DNA of 64,000 nt from Odiellus spinosus (taxonomy: Eukaryota > Arthropoda > Arachnida > Opiliones > Phalangiidae). Below, piece after piece: positions 24,556 through 34,861 of this stretch. The stretch lies in contig OY987225.1 of the NCBI GenBank assembly GCA_963920705.1, forward strand, positions 8,907,210 through 8,971,209. Reading direction: 5' to 3'. How positions within the stretch are numbered: position 1 is the stretch's first letter; each line of letters begins with the position of its first letter. A program made the translations under genes and the position numbers. Under the pieces are notes generated by a model. That model made no database searches and was not told the origin of the DNA. It was given only the letters and a program-made list of their open reading frames with translations.

Positions 24556-24939
24556 ACTTGTTGTACAGGCTTAAACTACTGACGCGGAAAGTGATTCATC
24601 TTCCCCTGGCGGGGAATTCCCTTCTCTTAGGGATGAAATTCCCACAAATTACGAGAAACCTTACAAAAAAGGATGGTTTAGGGAAATCTGCTATAGACAT
24701 ACAGTTCACCCAAAAATCGTTTCTTTCAATGTATATTATTACCCATCCGGACCAAAACCTAAACGGTTACGTTCCCCCAGGGAAGTTAAGGCCTACTTGA
24801 ATTCAAAAAACCTTATAGATTTAAAGGTCGAAGATTTTGACTTTAACCGACATCCCATTGCCAAACCCCCATGGGAACGAGTTCGTTTCGCGAAAAAACG
24901 AAAGACTTAATTAACTAAATTCAGATATTTTACTTTTAG

Positions 24940-27201
24940 AAAGGACGACCAAAACGGCCCGAAATTCTGATACCTGACGTTGGAGGTATAAAAGTGGAAA
25001 AAGCCGTATCGTTATCCACCACAACGAATTGGCAGGAAAAAACGTTAAGTCGTCTTCTAATAGCCTTGGCCGACAAAGTGGATTCCGAACAGGATAGTGA
25101 GAAAGAAAAAGCCTTTCCGGAAATAAAAATTTTTAAATGTGAAGACGAAATTCAAGTCCTCCTGTGCTACCCTCTGAAAAATGAAATAAAGGCTATAACA
25201 ATAAACTTAAAGGAAAAATCCATATGGATTTTGGAAAGACGATGCATAGTTGTATCCGGAGGTGGTTTTTCGAGTTTTTACGATAAAATAACCGAACTTC
25301 CCTTCGGGGAATGGGAAAGTATCCTTCCCGAAGTCACGTATTCAAACCCCGTAACTACAAGAGTACAAATCAGAGAAATGTTTAATTCAAAAAACCCGAA
25401 AACCGAAATGAAACCAAACCTTCTCCAAGAACAACTGAAGCTGAAAGAAACAAAAGAAAGCCAAACCATTGAAAGAATAGAGAAAAAGATCTCGACAGGA
25501 AGAATGGACGAAAAAGACAAAAAGAGCGGAGATAAGGCTTCTTCGGTGGAGAAAGAGGATGTTGATGAAGATGAAAAGAAAAAACAGATTAAACAAACAA
25601 GAAAAAGTTAAAAAAGCGCAAGTGGGAAAAAGAAACAAAGAGAACACTTCTAGAAAAACATGTTAAAGAAATTAGGGAGAAGAAAAGGACTGAAAAAACT
25701 ACCAAATCGGGTGAAAAGATCAACCCCACTGTGTCACCCTCAATTGAAGAAGGACATTATTTCGAAAAACAAGTCGACGAACAACACAACAACTCAGAAA
25801 GCTCCGATGAACTGTCAAAAAAAAGGAGGTGTGAGTCAAGGGAGGAAAATTTCGACGAAGCACAAAGAAAAGAACAAGAACGTCTAGAGATGGAAAACTT
25901 AATAAAATACATTGCCGAAGAGAGACGAAAATCGAACGAGAAATGGAGACAGGAAAGGGAGGAAAAAGCTGCTAAAGAAAAAAAAAGGGAAGATGAAAGT
26001 GAATATCAAAAACATAAAAAAGAGGAAGAAGTAATAAAAATCCGCTATTACAGACACGTTGAAGAGAGAGAGAGAGACTGCGAAAATGGAAAGAAGAGGA
26101 AAACGAAAGATTAGCCAAAGAACGGTGGCAGGAAGAAAAGAAAAAAGTAGATAAATGGAATTCAATAGAAGAACAAAAAAAAAACGGCATAAGGAAATAA
26201 TAGAGAGGATGGAAAGGTCTAAGGAATACGAAAGAGAAACCCAGAAACACAGGGAAAGGAGAGAAACTTATTATAGAGAACATAAAGCTCGGTATGAATT
26301 CATAGAAAATTTCGACTCTAAACCTGATCCAGAAACAGGAGAAGCTTTAATACTAGATGTCGAATTAGAAAAAAGAGAAAAATCGTTGAAGAAGGAAAAA
26401 GAAAAACCAAGAAAAAACGAAGACTTGCAAAAGAAATTGGCAACTTCGAAAGAATCTCTACGAGAACAAGAAAAAGGAAAAGATATGAATGAAGAAAAAA
26501 ATTCTAACGACACTTCAGTCCTTCAGAACGAACAAGACTTCCTAATCCTTCATGAACCAACTCCGGAAAGTGAAATGAATGTGACTACCCCTTCCTTTCA
26601 GTTAGAAGAACTTTTACGACAAAATGTAGACGAGTTCGTAAATGATTCAAAGTCAACTTTTTCAACGTCAAAAGCAAACTCCTCGAGTGCGAACGAACAT
26701 CTCCCCTACGATCATTTTTCGAATCAATTCCAATTCTCGAACCAACAACAATCTACGTTACATAAAAGAACGTCGAAATCGAAAAACCAAACATCCTATA
26801 GAGATCTGAACCGGAAACCAACAGATGTTGAAATAAAAAGGTTAAATACGTTGTCCTATGGAGTCTACGGATATCTCCCGGTTTCTCCTTCGAGAAGATG
26901 GAATCTAACGGAAGAGGAAAGGAAAATAAAAAGAACACCTTTGTCTCGACCTCCACCGGACAGGGACAGAATTCCCCTAATTTGGGAAGGAATAACGATG
27001 CAAGAGATATCGTCCCTTTATCCAATAAATCAAGAGGGATGGCCAGTAATTATTCCCCCTACCTCGGACTACATCTGCGTCGCTTGTGGGAAAAGTGGAA
27101 TACATTACCCCGTCTTTTGTCCAGCGCGTTTCCGATACCGACTCGAGTGCAGGAAGAAAATACAAGCAAACCAACAACAATCAAAACAGAAAAAACATTA
27201 A
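24940..27201 (+). pseudogene. Second env-position coding region: AT-hook, charged coiled coil, zinc knuckle
   Basis: Coding begins just after the MBD ORF. The frame opens after a TAG at 24937 with KGRPKRPE, an AT-hook-like GRP core, and has no upstream ATG, so it may be joined to the MBD ORF by a shift, readthrough or splice (TTTTAG precedes it). A globular-looking part spans 24985-25330. A very Lys/Glu/Arg-rich helical part follows (25400-26500), broken by stops or shifts at about 25609, 25690-25730 and 26112. The last block (26155-27201) ends with CVACGKSGIHYPVFC, a CCHC-like knuckle variant, and a basic tail. Low-complexity codons make minus-strand frames appear open; they are shadows. The function is unknown. 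Nucleic-acid or chromatin binding is inferred from composition. Confidence 0.6.
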
Positions 27202-27270
27202 CTTTTTAAAACTTCTTCGTTAAAAGAATAACTTTTGTTTATTTTCAAAAAAAATGAAAATAAAAGGTTT

Positions 27271-27281
27271 GGGTGGGAGAG
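27271..27281 (+). other. Polypurine tract of gypsy element 2
   Basis: GGGTGGGAGAG directly precedes the LTR start, the expected place and composition for the plus-strand primer of a gypsy element. Confidence 0.65.
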
Positions 27282-27722
27282 TGCAACAGGGCGCAAACAA
27301 TTTGAAAAGCCCGCCATCGTATAAGCCCAGTAAGGTTGGTGGCGCCCTCTTGCGTTTCCCCGCCCAAAACTTTCCTTGCTATGACAAAAATGAAAAAGTT
27401 CAGTTTCTGTTGTGACTCGACTGGAGACTAGTCTCTCTCGACTTGGGTTAGGATTTTCTCTTTGAGAAGTTTGGAAGTAAGAGTTAATAAAAACTCAATA
27501 TTTAAATAATAAGGAATCTTTGGTGAAGGAATAAAAACGAACTTCGTTGAGCATAATTTTGGAAGTATTCTTTCTATAGAGAAGTCGATAATCAACTTAA
27601 CCATTGGCCAGTATGAAACCCAAGTACAAGGTGAGTAACCTTTAGGATTAGAACTAAGGAATTTAGGAAGATTAAAGTTAAACAAAAGAAATTGTAACAG
27701 TGAACTTGGGCTTCCTGTTACA
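27282..27722 (+). repeat. 3' LTR of gypsy element 2
   Basis: The 441-bp segment begins TGCAACAGG and ends CCTGTTACA, an inverted pair with one mismatch, right after the polypurine tract. It carries GC-rich U3-like sequence near 27290-27365 and AATAAAAAC-type words further on. The 5' partner is lost, so boundaries rest on the tract and terminal pair. Confidence 0.65.
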
Positions 27723-29505
27723 CTTATGGTAATTATTTTTCTTATGCTCCTACTTATAATTCGTTACGTAAAAACTTCCCCTCATTATAAAAGTAGTTCA
27801 ATATTTTTAAATCGAAATTTATGGTTTGTTCTAAGAGATGTATTTTTACCATAAAAATTATGTATTCATACTCCTAGTCTAAAGCTATGAACTGAGCCAA
27901 TGCTTCTAACTCTACACTTATCAGCTCCAATGCTTAACTTCAATTGTACAGATATATAATATAGATTTCTCATCTAGAGAAGACGAATGTTTCGTACCAT
28001 AAATTGTATTTTATACATTTTAAATACCATGAGTTAATCTACACGAAAATATTGTACTACAGGCTAAAAATAATATAAAATTGCTAAAAATTTCTTTAGA
28101 TAACCCTGAAACACTATTAATAAAAAAATATATACGTTATTAGAGTACATTTTTGCCTTTTGGAATAAAAATGCTTCATTTTATTTTATTGTTTTTTTTT
28201 TGAAAGCGTCATTTTTCGATTTAGGAAGTAAAGAGCAGGGTCAATTTATATATCAAAAATCAGCTTATTTAAGCATCGATTCAAATAAGCTATAAAATAA
28301 ATAATCGAAGTTTTTCCTCTGGAGATTTGTCCTTTGGAATAAAAATGTTTAAGTTTTTTTCCCAAAGCTTAATTTTTCGTAAAAATCGAAAAATGCGAAT
28401 ATAGTGTCTAAGAAAACTAACAGAGTCTATTCTTATATCAAAAGAAAGGTTATTTAAGCACCTACAGGGTTGCCACAGTTTTTTCAGATTCAAATTCCCT
28501 GAATTTTCCATCGATTTTTCCCTGACCGTTTCAGCTAATACTACAGATTTTTTTTTTTTAAATTATTTTGTAATTGCGTTCCCCAGACTTTTTGCACGCA
28601 TATCATTGTTCTAATCTATACAACTGACACGCTTAGCTTCAAATCATTTTCGCAGATAATGATTGTAATTTCCTGGCTTCTTCAAAGATCTTTAAATTAG
28701 CTGACTTTTTAAAATATCTTAAAATTCCCTAACTTTTTTGGTTCATTTTCAAATTCCCTGACTTTTGTGGCAGCCCTGACCTATTTCAATATGATCTAGA
28801 GTAAAAACTCAGAGTTGTTCCTCTAGGGGGGGAATCCCAGAGTCTGACCCCCAAATGACCCGTAGTTAAAAATTAGCGAATAAAGATATTAGGATTCTAC
28901 GCTACAAATACTCTATAAATGATAAATTTCTTAAAATTATAAATACCCAAAGGTATGACTCAAATTTATGTTTAGGGGTACGAAAACGAACTTTCGCAGA
29001 GGTCGAAAACGTGGGGTACTTTCAAAATGCTATAATTCCTCAACCAATCAATATTTATCACTCAAAACCAACCAATTGGCCCCAATTTGGTGTGTCTAAA
29101 ATTTCATGATGATCAGTCGACCCATGGTGGGGACCATACCTATCAGTCTTGTATTGATCCATACATTAATTTAAACTTATATATAATCTTAACCTTTTCA
29201 CACTCGTTCTTCCAAGAGTTCTGACGAGCGACTGTTAGCTTTTTCAACTGGTTTTTAGTTAAGCGCAAAAGGTTTGTTCACGCACCGTGACGGTATGTAC
29301 CAATACTGTACTATTAAATGTTGGATTAGGTTGTAACGGATTCGGGTGGAGATTTTAATCCTTGCCTGAATGCTGATGGCCTAGGGCTATTTTAACAAAA
29401 ACGAGTGGGCTTACCGGCGCGGCTAAAGACATATTCAATTTTATACCGAAAAAGAAGCATATAAACTTGAATAAAATTGTAACCTGAATAAAGAACGACT
29501 AGTAT
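27723..29505. other. Gene-free stretch with degenerate repeats
   Basis: No coding region is supported. Two related segments (about 28150-28275 and 28330-28460) share CCTTTTGGAATAAAAATG-like and TTATTTAAGCA-like words and look like an old tandem duplication. The only bounded element is the MITE at 28465-28778. The rest is AT-rich unique sequence. Confidence 0.55.
28465..28778. mobile_element. 314-bp MITE with CAGGG termini
   Basis: The left end CAGGGTTGCCAC is mirrored by the right end GTGGCAGCCCTG, and ACCTA flanks both sides (28460-28464 and 28779-28783), giving a 5-bp duplication. The interior repeats AATTCCCTGACTTTT-like phrases, a pattern widespread in arthropod repeats. CAGGG ends recall hAT elements, but those make 8-bp duplications, so the family is not settled. 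Confidence 0.7.
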
Positions 29506-29884
29506 TGTAATGGGGACCCTTTTTATACATTTAATGAAAGACCAAAAAGCTTACCAAGGATCATGAACTACATGCTATCAAATGGGACTCAATCATGCTT
29601 TCAACCCCTGAAGAAACCTCCTACAGAGGGCGCCAGCGGCAACTCACATCATGTGGGATCATCATATCTAGAATGTCACGTGACTTCCAGGGAGATCATT
29701 CATAAAATGGAAAGCTACAAACCTACGGAGGTCAATTGGTGGGAGAACGAACTCAGGATATCATGTTTAAACTTGAATATTTATAATGTTATTTGTTTAA
29801 ATTATATTATCCCATTAAAATACTTTAAGATGTAAAACCAGTTTGCTTACTCTCTGTCAAAGTCTCAAAGACCCACCAGTTACA
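29506..29884 (+). repeat. Lone LTR of a third LTR retrotransposon
   Basis: The segment begins TGTAATGGGG and ends CAGTTACA, forming a TGTAA/TTACA terminal pair, and is followed by AATGGAGGCACCGCCG, a primer-binding-site-like sequence at 29885-29900. TTTTTATAC near the start could be a TATA region. No gag or pol follows on this strand, so only the LTR and a few bases of internal sequence survive. The short frame at 29563-29835 lies inside it and is not treated as a gene. Confidence 0.55.
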
Positions 29885-30115
29885 AATGGAGGCACCGCCG
29901 ATTCATTTCGCTTAGTTTGTTTCTTTTTTTGCGCACGTTAGTTTCGTTTTTTCGCTCCGTCGTGTTTTTTTTTCTTCTTCTTTTTTTTTTTTGGTCTCGC
30001 TTTTTTCGGTCGGGGATGTGTGCAGCCCCATCAGCTGTGATCATTAATTTCCAGGGGACACTACTTATTTCTGTGCCTAATTTCAGTCCCATGTGCTAGG
30101 ACAGCTATTGAACTA

Positions 30116-30533
30116 TCAATGACCGGTTTTTACACTGGAATCACATGTTGGGTAGTTGTTAATCCAGGCTAAAATACTCCTTGGTTTATCACGTGATTGA
30201 GAGAGGGCTTTTCTCTTTGATAGTTTTAGCTTGGAGGAGATTGCTTGTGATTCTGGAGTGGTAAACAGGGTGGGCCATGCCCGCAGTATTTTCCAGTACC
30301 TAAGGTTGTAGAGCCATCTATCGCGCGATTTTAAGTTTTGTTTGTACATTTTTGCCCGAATTGTCTTCTGCTTGAACTCTTCGAGGTTAAGGCTTAAATC
30401 CACGTGTAAGACTATGATGATATCAGATATTGAGAGATTGCTTCTCTTTTCTTCTCTTGATCTTTCAGATATTTTTTCTGATTTTAAGTTTTTAATAAGA
30501 ACGAGTTTCGAATTTCTTAAATGGCAAGGTTAG
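30116..30533 (-). CDS. Unidentified open frame of about 139 codons
   Basis: The frame is open from just after a stop near 30534 to TGA-type closure at 30116. Its composition is protein-like: charged helix-forming residues, then RDRWLYNLRYWKILRAWP near 30288-30330 and a serine/lysine-rich tail. I recognise no family. There is a possible in-frame ATG at 30403, but coding-like composition continues upstream of it. It may be an exon or a remnant of the LTR element beside it. Confidence 0.25.
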
Positions 30534-30903
30534 GCATATTTAGTGATTGTATAAAAATATTTAACGTGCTGCAATAGTTCATGACTAACAGACACGTCCA
30601 AACACGCGACGCGGCCTAAACTAACGTTTCCTAAGACCGAGAGCAGACGATACAATTTGAAACTCAAAGCTTTCTTAGCCCACCAGCTGGCTTTTACAGC
30701 GGACGTCCTGGTTTTTACTGTGTTAGGCATGGGATAAGATCTCTGTACTATTCGTACCGTATTTTCCATTCCATACTACTTCTCTCTTCCAAGGTTTTAG
30801 TGTCATTCTTTTGGAATAGCTACCTCATTAAGAAGCCACGTTGTTTTGAGCTTTTTTTTTCTTCTTCCTGGATTTTGTAAGGAGCTAGGGATGTGATTAC
30901 ATT

Positions 30904-32905
30904 CTTAACAGCTCCCAAATTGGCTCACAAAATGTGTAAAATTAAATAAAAATAAAGACGCTTTAGGGTTATTGACGAAGTAGAGGTATAGACATTTTAC
31001 GATGAGTAGTAGGTGACAAAGTAGAAGTTGGTTATGTAGCAGTAGTGACGTAGGAGTGATAGTGGCGTAGTAGTAGTTAGTGACGTAAGGGTAGGAGTGA
31101 CGCAGTAGTGAACAACTTTTTAGTGGTATTGATGGTTTAGTTAGAGGGATTGACCATGAGCAATTTGGGAAGCTTTGATTTGAAGGAATTGATAGAGGTA
31201 GACACAACCAGTTCAGTAAGGAGAGCGTTCCACTTGGGGATAACGCGAAGGAAGAAGGAGTTTTTAACCACGTTTAGCCGGGTGCGCATGACGAAAAGTT
31301 TGCGCGAGTTACCACGCGTTTGAGAGTCAGTGACTTGAGAGAAGTAATTCTGAAGCGGGTCCGCAAGAATCTTGTATATGAGTAATAGATCACGTAAGTC
31401 CCACCTGGTTTGGAGTGAGGGCCAGTTGAGAACTTTCTTCCTTTCGTGAAAAGTTCGAAGGAGCAAGGGGACTTTGGTCACGGCGAATTGAATGTTCTCG
31501 AGCACGATATTGCCTTTAATAAGGTGAGGTCGCCAGATGGAGGAGCAGTATTCGAGAATAGGTCTCACATATTGGTTGTAAAGGGTAGTAACTATTTTGT
31601 AGTTCATATAGGAGAAGTTCCTTCGAATCGCACCCGTAATTTTACAGGTTCTTGAGGTAATATCTGCACAATGATACGTGCATGAGAGGTTGCTTGAGAT
31701 TATAATTATAACACCCAGGTAGCGGTGGTGAGGCGTACGCTGAAGGAGGGTTCCGAATATTAAGTATGGAGAAAGAGAGTTGTTAGTCTCGCCTTTTACC
31801 GTAGATATTCTCAAGTGGAAGGATTTGTTTGGGTTGAAAAAGAAGCCATTGACTCAGGGTATGTAGGTCCAAATGGTACGGTATAGTTTGGCGTCATCAG
31901 CGTATAGAATAAGAGCACTTAAAATGTTAGATGGCATATCATTGATGTATATCCAAAAGATTAGAGGCCCCAAGACACTGCCTTGGGGAACACCACTGAG
32001 GACACGTACAGAATCGCTTAAAGTGCCATTGAGAGAGACCTTTTGAGTGCGACAAGAGAGGTAAGTGGTGAGCCAATCGTGAAGATTACCGTCCAAACCA
32101 AGGGCTCGAAGTTTAGATAGGAGGCGCAAATGAGGCACTGAGTCGAAAGCCTTTGAAATATCTAGATAATAATATCCATGGGGAAGCCTGCATCAAGCGC
32201 CTGGAGCCACTCAGATAGGGTTGATAAAAGGTTTGTAGTAGTGGAGCGACCTCTGAGGAAACCATATTGCGCGGGATATAATTTGTGCTTTACATGGTTG
32301 TAGATTATACCATGTAAATAAATTTCAAGGGTCTTGCAGATTGCGGAGGTGAGGCTTATTGGGGGATAATTTTTTGTATCCTATTTAGAGCCACTTTTTT
32401 TTGTAGATAGGCACTACATTAGCAGTGAGCCAATCATCAGGGAGCTGGCCTGAGTATAGAGAGGAAGAGAAGAGAATGGCGAGAGGACCATCAAGTGTGT
32501 TACAACACATTCGGAGAAGTCTATTCGGAATCATGTCTGGGCCAGCTGAGGAGCCTTGTTTTAGTTTTTTCAGAATAAGCCGCAGATCAGCTCTTGTTGG
32601 AGGGGGCGAACACCACACCGTCGTCGCTTCGTCTGATATAGTTCTCGTTTGACATCTGAGAGGGTAGACTTATAAAGAAGTCTGAGATTAACAACACGAG
32701 AAGGCATGTTAAGGGCAATTGCTCTTTTTAATTTTTTCCATAACTTCTCTTTCTTGCGAAGGAGGTGGCGAGTGTGTTTAGAGAGCCATGGGCGAGATGC
32801 TCTATTATTAGACGAGTTACATTTCGGGACATGTTTGTCTATTATGGAGAAAATGTGGTCTTTAAATATATTCCAGGCCGCATTGATGTCGTGATTGACT
32901 AACAA
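30904..32905 (-). mobile_element. 5'-truncated LINE (jockey/CR1-type) remnant
   Basis: Reading from 32905 leftwards: a linker with the PWLSKHTRHLLRKKEKLWKKL-type helix of LINE ORF2 after the lost endonuclease, RT motifs PTRADLRLILKKLKQGSSAGPDMIP-like near 32600-32530, SLTSAICKTLE near 32355-32320, AFDSVPHLRL near 32150-32120, SGVPQGSVLGPL near 32005-31965, and the catalytic YADD near 31895-31885. A thumb/C-terminal part with LYNQYVRPILEYCSSIW lies near 31585-31530. Frames change near 32600, 32385, 32165 and 31850, so it is dead. The 3' region (31130-30904) has degenerate GTAGTAG-type repeats on the plus strand. Confidence 0.8.
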
Positions 32906-33466
32906 AGTGTTCCAATTAACAATGCAATGCTTGAAAGATTTGTTTCGAAATTATCAAATTTTTTTGCAGCTTCTAAGGTAAATGAATTTGAATAATTAAC
33001 TTAATCATTATTACATATATTTTTAACCCTAATATTAACCTTTTGAGAGTTTTCAAGAATTTTTTTAATTCAGTATAATGAAAAAAAATTCTGGTGCAAA
33101 AATGTTCCACCTCAAACCATTATTAAGAAAGTTACAAGAGATTGAAATTTTAACCTTCCTATGTAAAAATCCCATAGGTTAAATATTCTTTTCCTTCACA
33201 AGATGAACTTTCAAGTAAATCTTTACCAACACATTGCCATAATTCTTTTTGACTGAGTTTTTTCTTAACCTTACCTAACCTAACCTTACCTAACTTAATA
33301 TTGAAATTTATTCTATGTGAAATAATGTCAAATTTATTCTGTGTGAAATTTTATCTTTTCCGGAATTTTCTCAGGTATTCTGCAACCGAAGGTAAGCTTC
33401 TGCGAAATTAATATTTAGCGGGATCAGGCTTCGGAGAATTTTAGTGGGCATGCCCACTTCAATTAC
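32906..33466. other. Gene-free AT-rich stretch
   Basis: No coding region. It includes ACCTTACCTAACCTAACC-like words near 33265-33295, matching the inverted words near 1880-1905. These are pentamer-rich (CCTAA) but interrupted, so they are not a telomere. Confidence 0.5.
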
Positions 33467-33922
33467 ATGCACGAGCCTTTAAGGAATGTTTTGGATAATG
33501 GGGTTAATCAAATTCGACTTTTTTCACGGTTAAAAATCAAAAACATTATGTTTCACTCTGAATCGTACACACGAACAATAAGGCACCAAAATGATATTGT
33601 CTCATTTAAAAATAATGGCAGGGTTAATTATGGAAAAATTAAGATATTTTTAAAGCACAGCCCACGTTGTGTTTGCCAAAGAGGAAATTGCGAGTGTACA
33701 ATAAATTATCTCGCAGTCATTTCCAAATTTAATTGTTCATTGCCATTCAAGTTTCAAAAACCTGGAAACTTAAACAATCCATATAAAAAAAAAAAAATCG
33801 ATGACACTCCTAACATTATCCAAGCAGTTCCAATTCAAAACCTTTTTCTACCTTGCTTTTTAATTTTTAATAATAATGTAAACTATGTCGCGGAACCATG
33901 TAATGTAACCGAAGGAAGCTAA
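33467..33922 (+). pseudogene. C-terminal fragment resembling TNP2-type transposase tails
   Basis: This 151-codon frame opens inside a domain (the ATG is probably internal). It contains FHSESYTRTIRHQNDIVSF and NYGKIKIFL, the kind of tail module I associate with TNP2-like transposase-domain proteins of animals, then VPIQNLFLPCFLIF near the end. A catalytic part is not found upstream. It would be a relic of an element related to, but distinct from, the one at 46087. The match is from memory of the family pattern, so certainty is low. Confidence 0.35.
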
Positions 33923-34089
33923 TTTAATTTTGTATGTTACGATCATAAATTATATATTTTAAGATAAAATTAAAATATATAAATGTACATTTACTCTCAT
34001 TCAATTAGTAAATAGGCCATATCAAGATGTAAAAGACTCCAAAAAGGAAAAAAAAATATTGCCAGTTGTGATCATGGAGGTTTAAATTT

Positions 34090-34420
34090 AAACCATACTA
34101 ACTACAGTAAAAATTAAGCCTTAAATTGGTCTTATGTTAATCTGCTTTATAAGTCTTTCAACCGTACTAATGAAAGTCAAAATTAAGCCTTAAATTGGTC
34201 ATTTATTAATCTTAAATAAATCTGCATTATAAGTCTTTCAACCGTACTATTGACAGTTAAAATTAAGTCTTAAATTGGTCTTACATATATATTAATTTTG
34301 AATCCTTAAACCATACTAAGAATACTCTAAAATAAGTCTAAAATGAATCCTAAATAAATCTGCCTTTTGAGTCTTTAAACAATGCTTATAACAGTCTTAA
34401 TTTAGTCCTAATTGCGACTT
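34090..34420 (+). repeat. Degenerate tandem repeat, about 70-80 bp unit
   Basis: AAATTAAGCCTTAAATTGGT recurs at 34111, 34180 and, with changes, 34260, each followed by TAAGTCTTTCAACCGTACTA-like sequence. A fourth, weaker unit follows. Units get less similar to the right. No gene. Confidence 0.65.
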
Positions 34421-34861
34421 TATTAAAACGCCAATTTTGATCACCATTTCATATCAAATTTAGACTTAAAAAAGACTTATTTTTGTGTTAAAAAACAATA
34501 TAGTAAATGATCCATATTTAATACTTGTTTAAGCTTAACTGAAGACTTAAATATTTTTCATCCTTAATATAGCTTTAATTTAGACTTGTATTTTGGTAAG
34601 GGAATTTTCGGCAATGCCAAACCATGGGTAAGCCTTGGCGCATCTCTAATAAGTGCGTGTAACTTTCTTAATAATAGTTTGCGGTGAATAATTTTTGCAC
34701 CATAATTTTTCTCTGATTTTTTCTGATTTAGAAACAATTTGGTTCCTCTAAAAATTCGCTGCAGCAGCTATTTTTTAATTTAGCACACCTTTTTTATTTT
34801 TTTACTAATTTAAAATTATAATTCAAGTGTTAGGCCTTAGGCTCTATAGGTAACCATTCTT

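Larger units (their letters stand above)
12859..24580. mobile_element. Giant 11.7-kb inverted-repeat (foldback) element
   Basis: The left end AGTAGTTTAAGACTGTACAA is mirrored by the right end TTGTACAGGCTTAAACTACT. Flanking GACGCG at 12853-12858 and 24581-24586 is a perfect 6-bp target duplication, and the interrupted host ORF is in frame across it. Nearly the whole element is two inverted arms (12859-19086 and 20268-24580) around a loop of about 1.2 kb. The arms are very similar by eye. No polymerase, integrase, protease, ATPase or transposase is recognisable. A 6-bp duplication with 5'-AG termini is the Polinton/Maverick signature, so a gutted, arm-expanded Polinton relative is one reading; a foldback element of unknown superfamily is the other. 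Confidence 0.9.
20268..24580 (-). repeat. Right arm of the giant inverted repeat
   Basis: The arm is the inverted counterpart of 12859-19086. It lacks the 1.84-kb segment that the left arm has: the joint is near 23790-23805, where CTTTCAG is followed directly by TGTAGTTACTAGACATGG. A small right-only stretch of about 30 bp lies near 23680-23710. It contains an (AAT)n microsatellite at about 20518-20570, also present but shorter in the left arm near 18800. Confidence 0.85.
10510..24910 (+). pseudogene. Env-position ORF with methyl-CpG-binding-like domain, split by two insertions
   Basis: The coding pieces are 10510-11056, 12560-12858 and 24587-24910. With one copy of each insertion's target duplication set aside, the three pieces are in the same frame, contain no stop, and total 390 codons including TAA at 24908-24910. 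The ATG overlaps the pol stop (ATGA). The N-terminal third is acidic/basic mixed. A motif of type KRPVH followed by a serine run and SGKPxxKKSK occurs near 10754-10816 and 10915-10984, with a weaker relative near 12575-12640. The C-terminal part (24650-24905) matches the MBD/TAM fold: GWFREI, then VYYYPSG, LRSPREVKAYL and a closing FDF. MBD proteins bind methylated or chromatin-packed DNA, so a role in nuclear targeting is inferred. No signal peptide, membrane segment or envelope motif is seen. Confidence 0.7.
6199..27722 (+). mobile_element. Ty3/gypsy retrotransposon 2 with MBD-bearing third coding region
   Basis: The order is gag (5' end lost), protease, RT, RNase H, integrase, an MBD ORF overlapping the end of pol by ATGA, a second coding region with AT-hook and zinc knuckle, a polypurine tract and a 3' LTR. 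Two later DNA insertions (11057-12556 and 12859-24580) account for about 13.2 kb of the span, leaving about 8.3 kb of retroelement. Its pol sequence and codon use differ from element 1, so it is another family. There is no 5' LTR or PBS. The 112 nt between the two gypsy elements (6087-6198) are AT-rich and unassigned. Confidence 0.85.

Noticed and set aside
12859-24580. Calling the giant element a Polinton/Maverick outright
   Set aside because: Only the 6-bp duplication and AG ends fit; none of the Polinton core genes is present.
25278-26513. Several Phe/Ser-rich minus-strand frames
   Set aside because: They are antisense shadows of the Lys/Glu-rich plus-strand coding region, caused by purine-rich codons.
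29563-29835. A 90-codon frame as a gene
   Set aside because: It lies within the LTR at 29506-29884 and shows no family features.
33262-33300. CCTAACC-rich words as telomeric repeats
   Set aside because: They are few, irregular and mixed with CTTACC; not an array.
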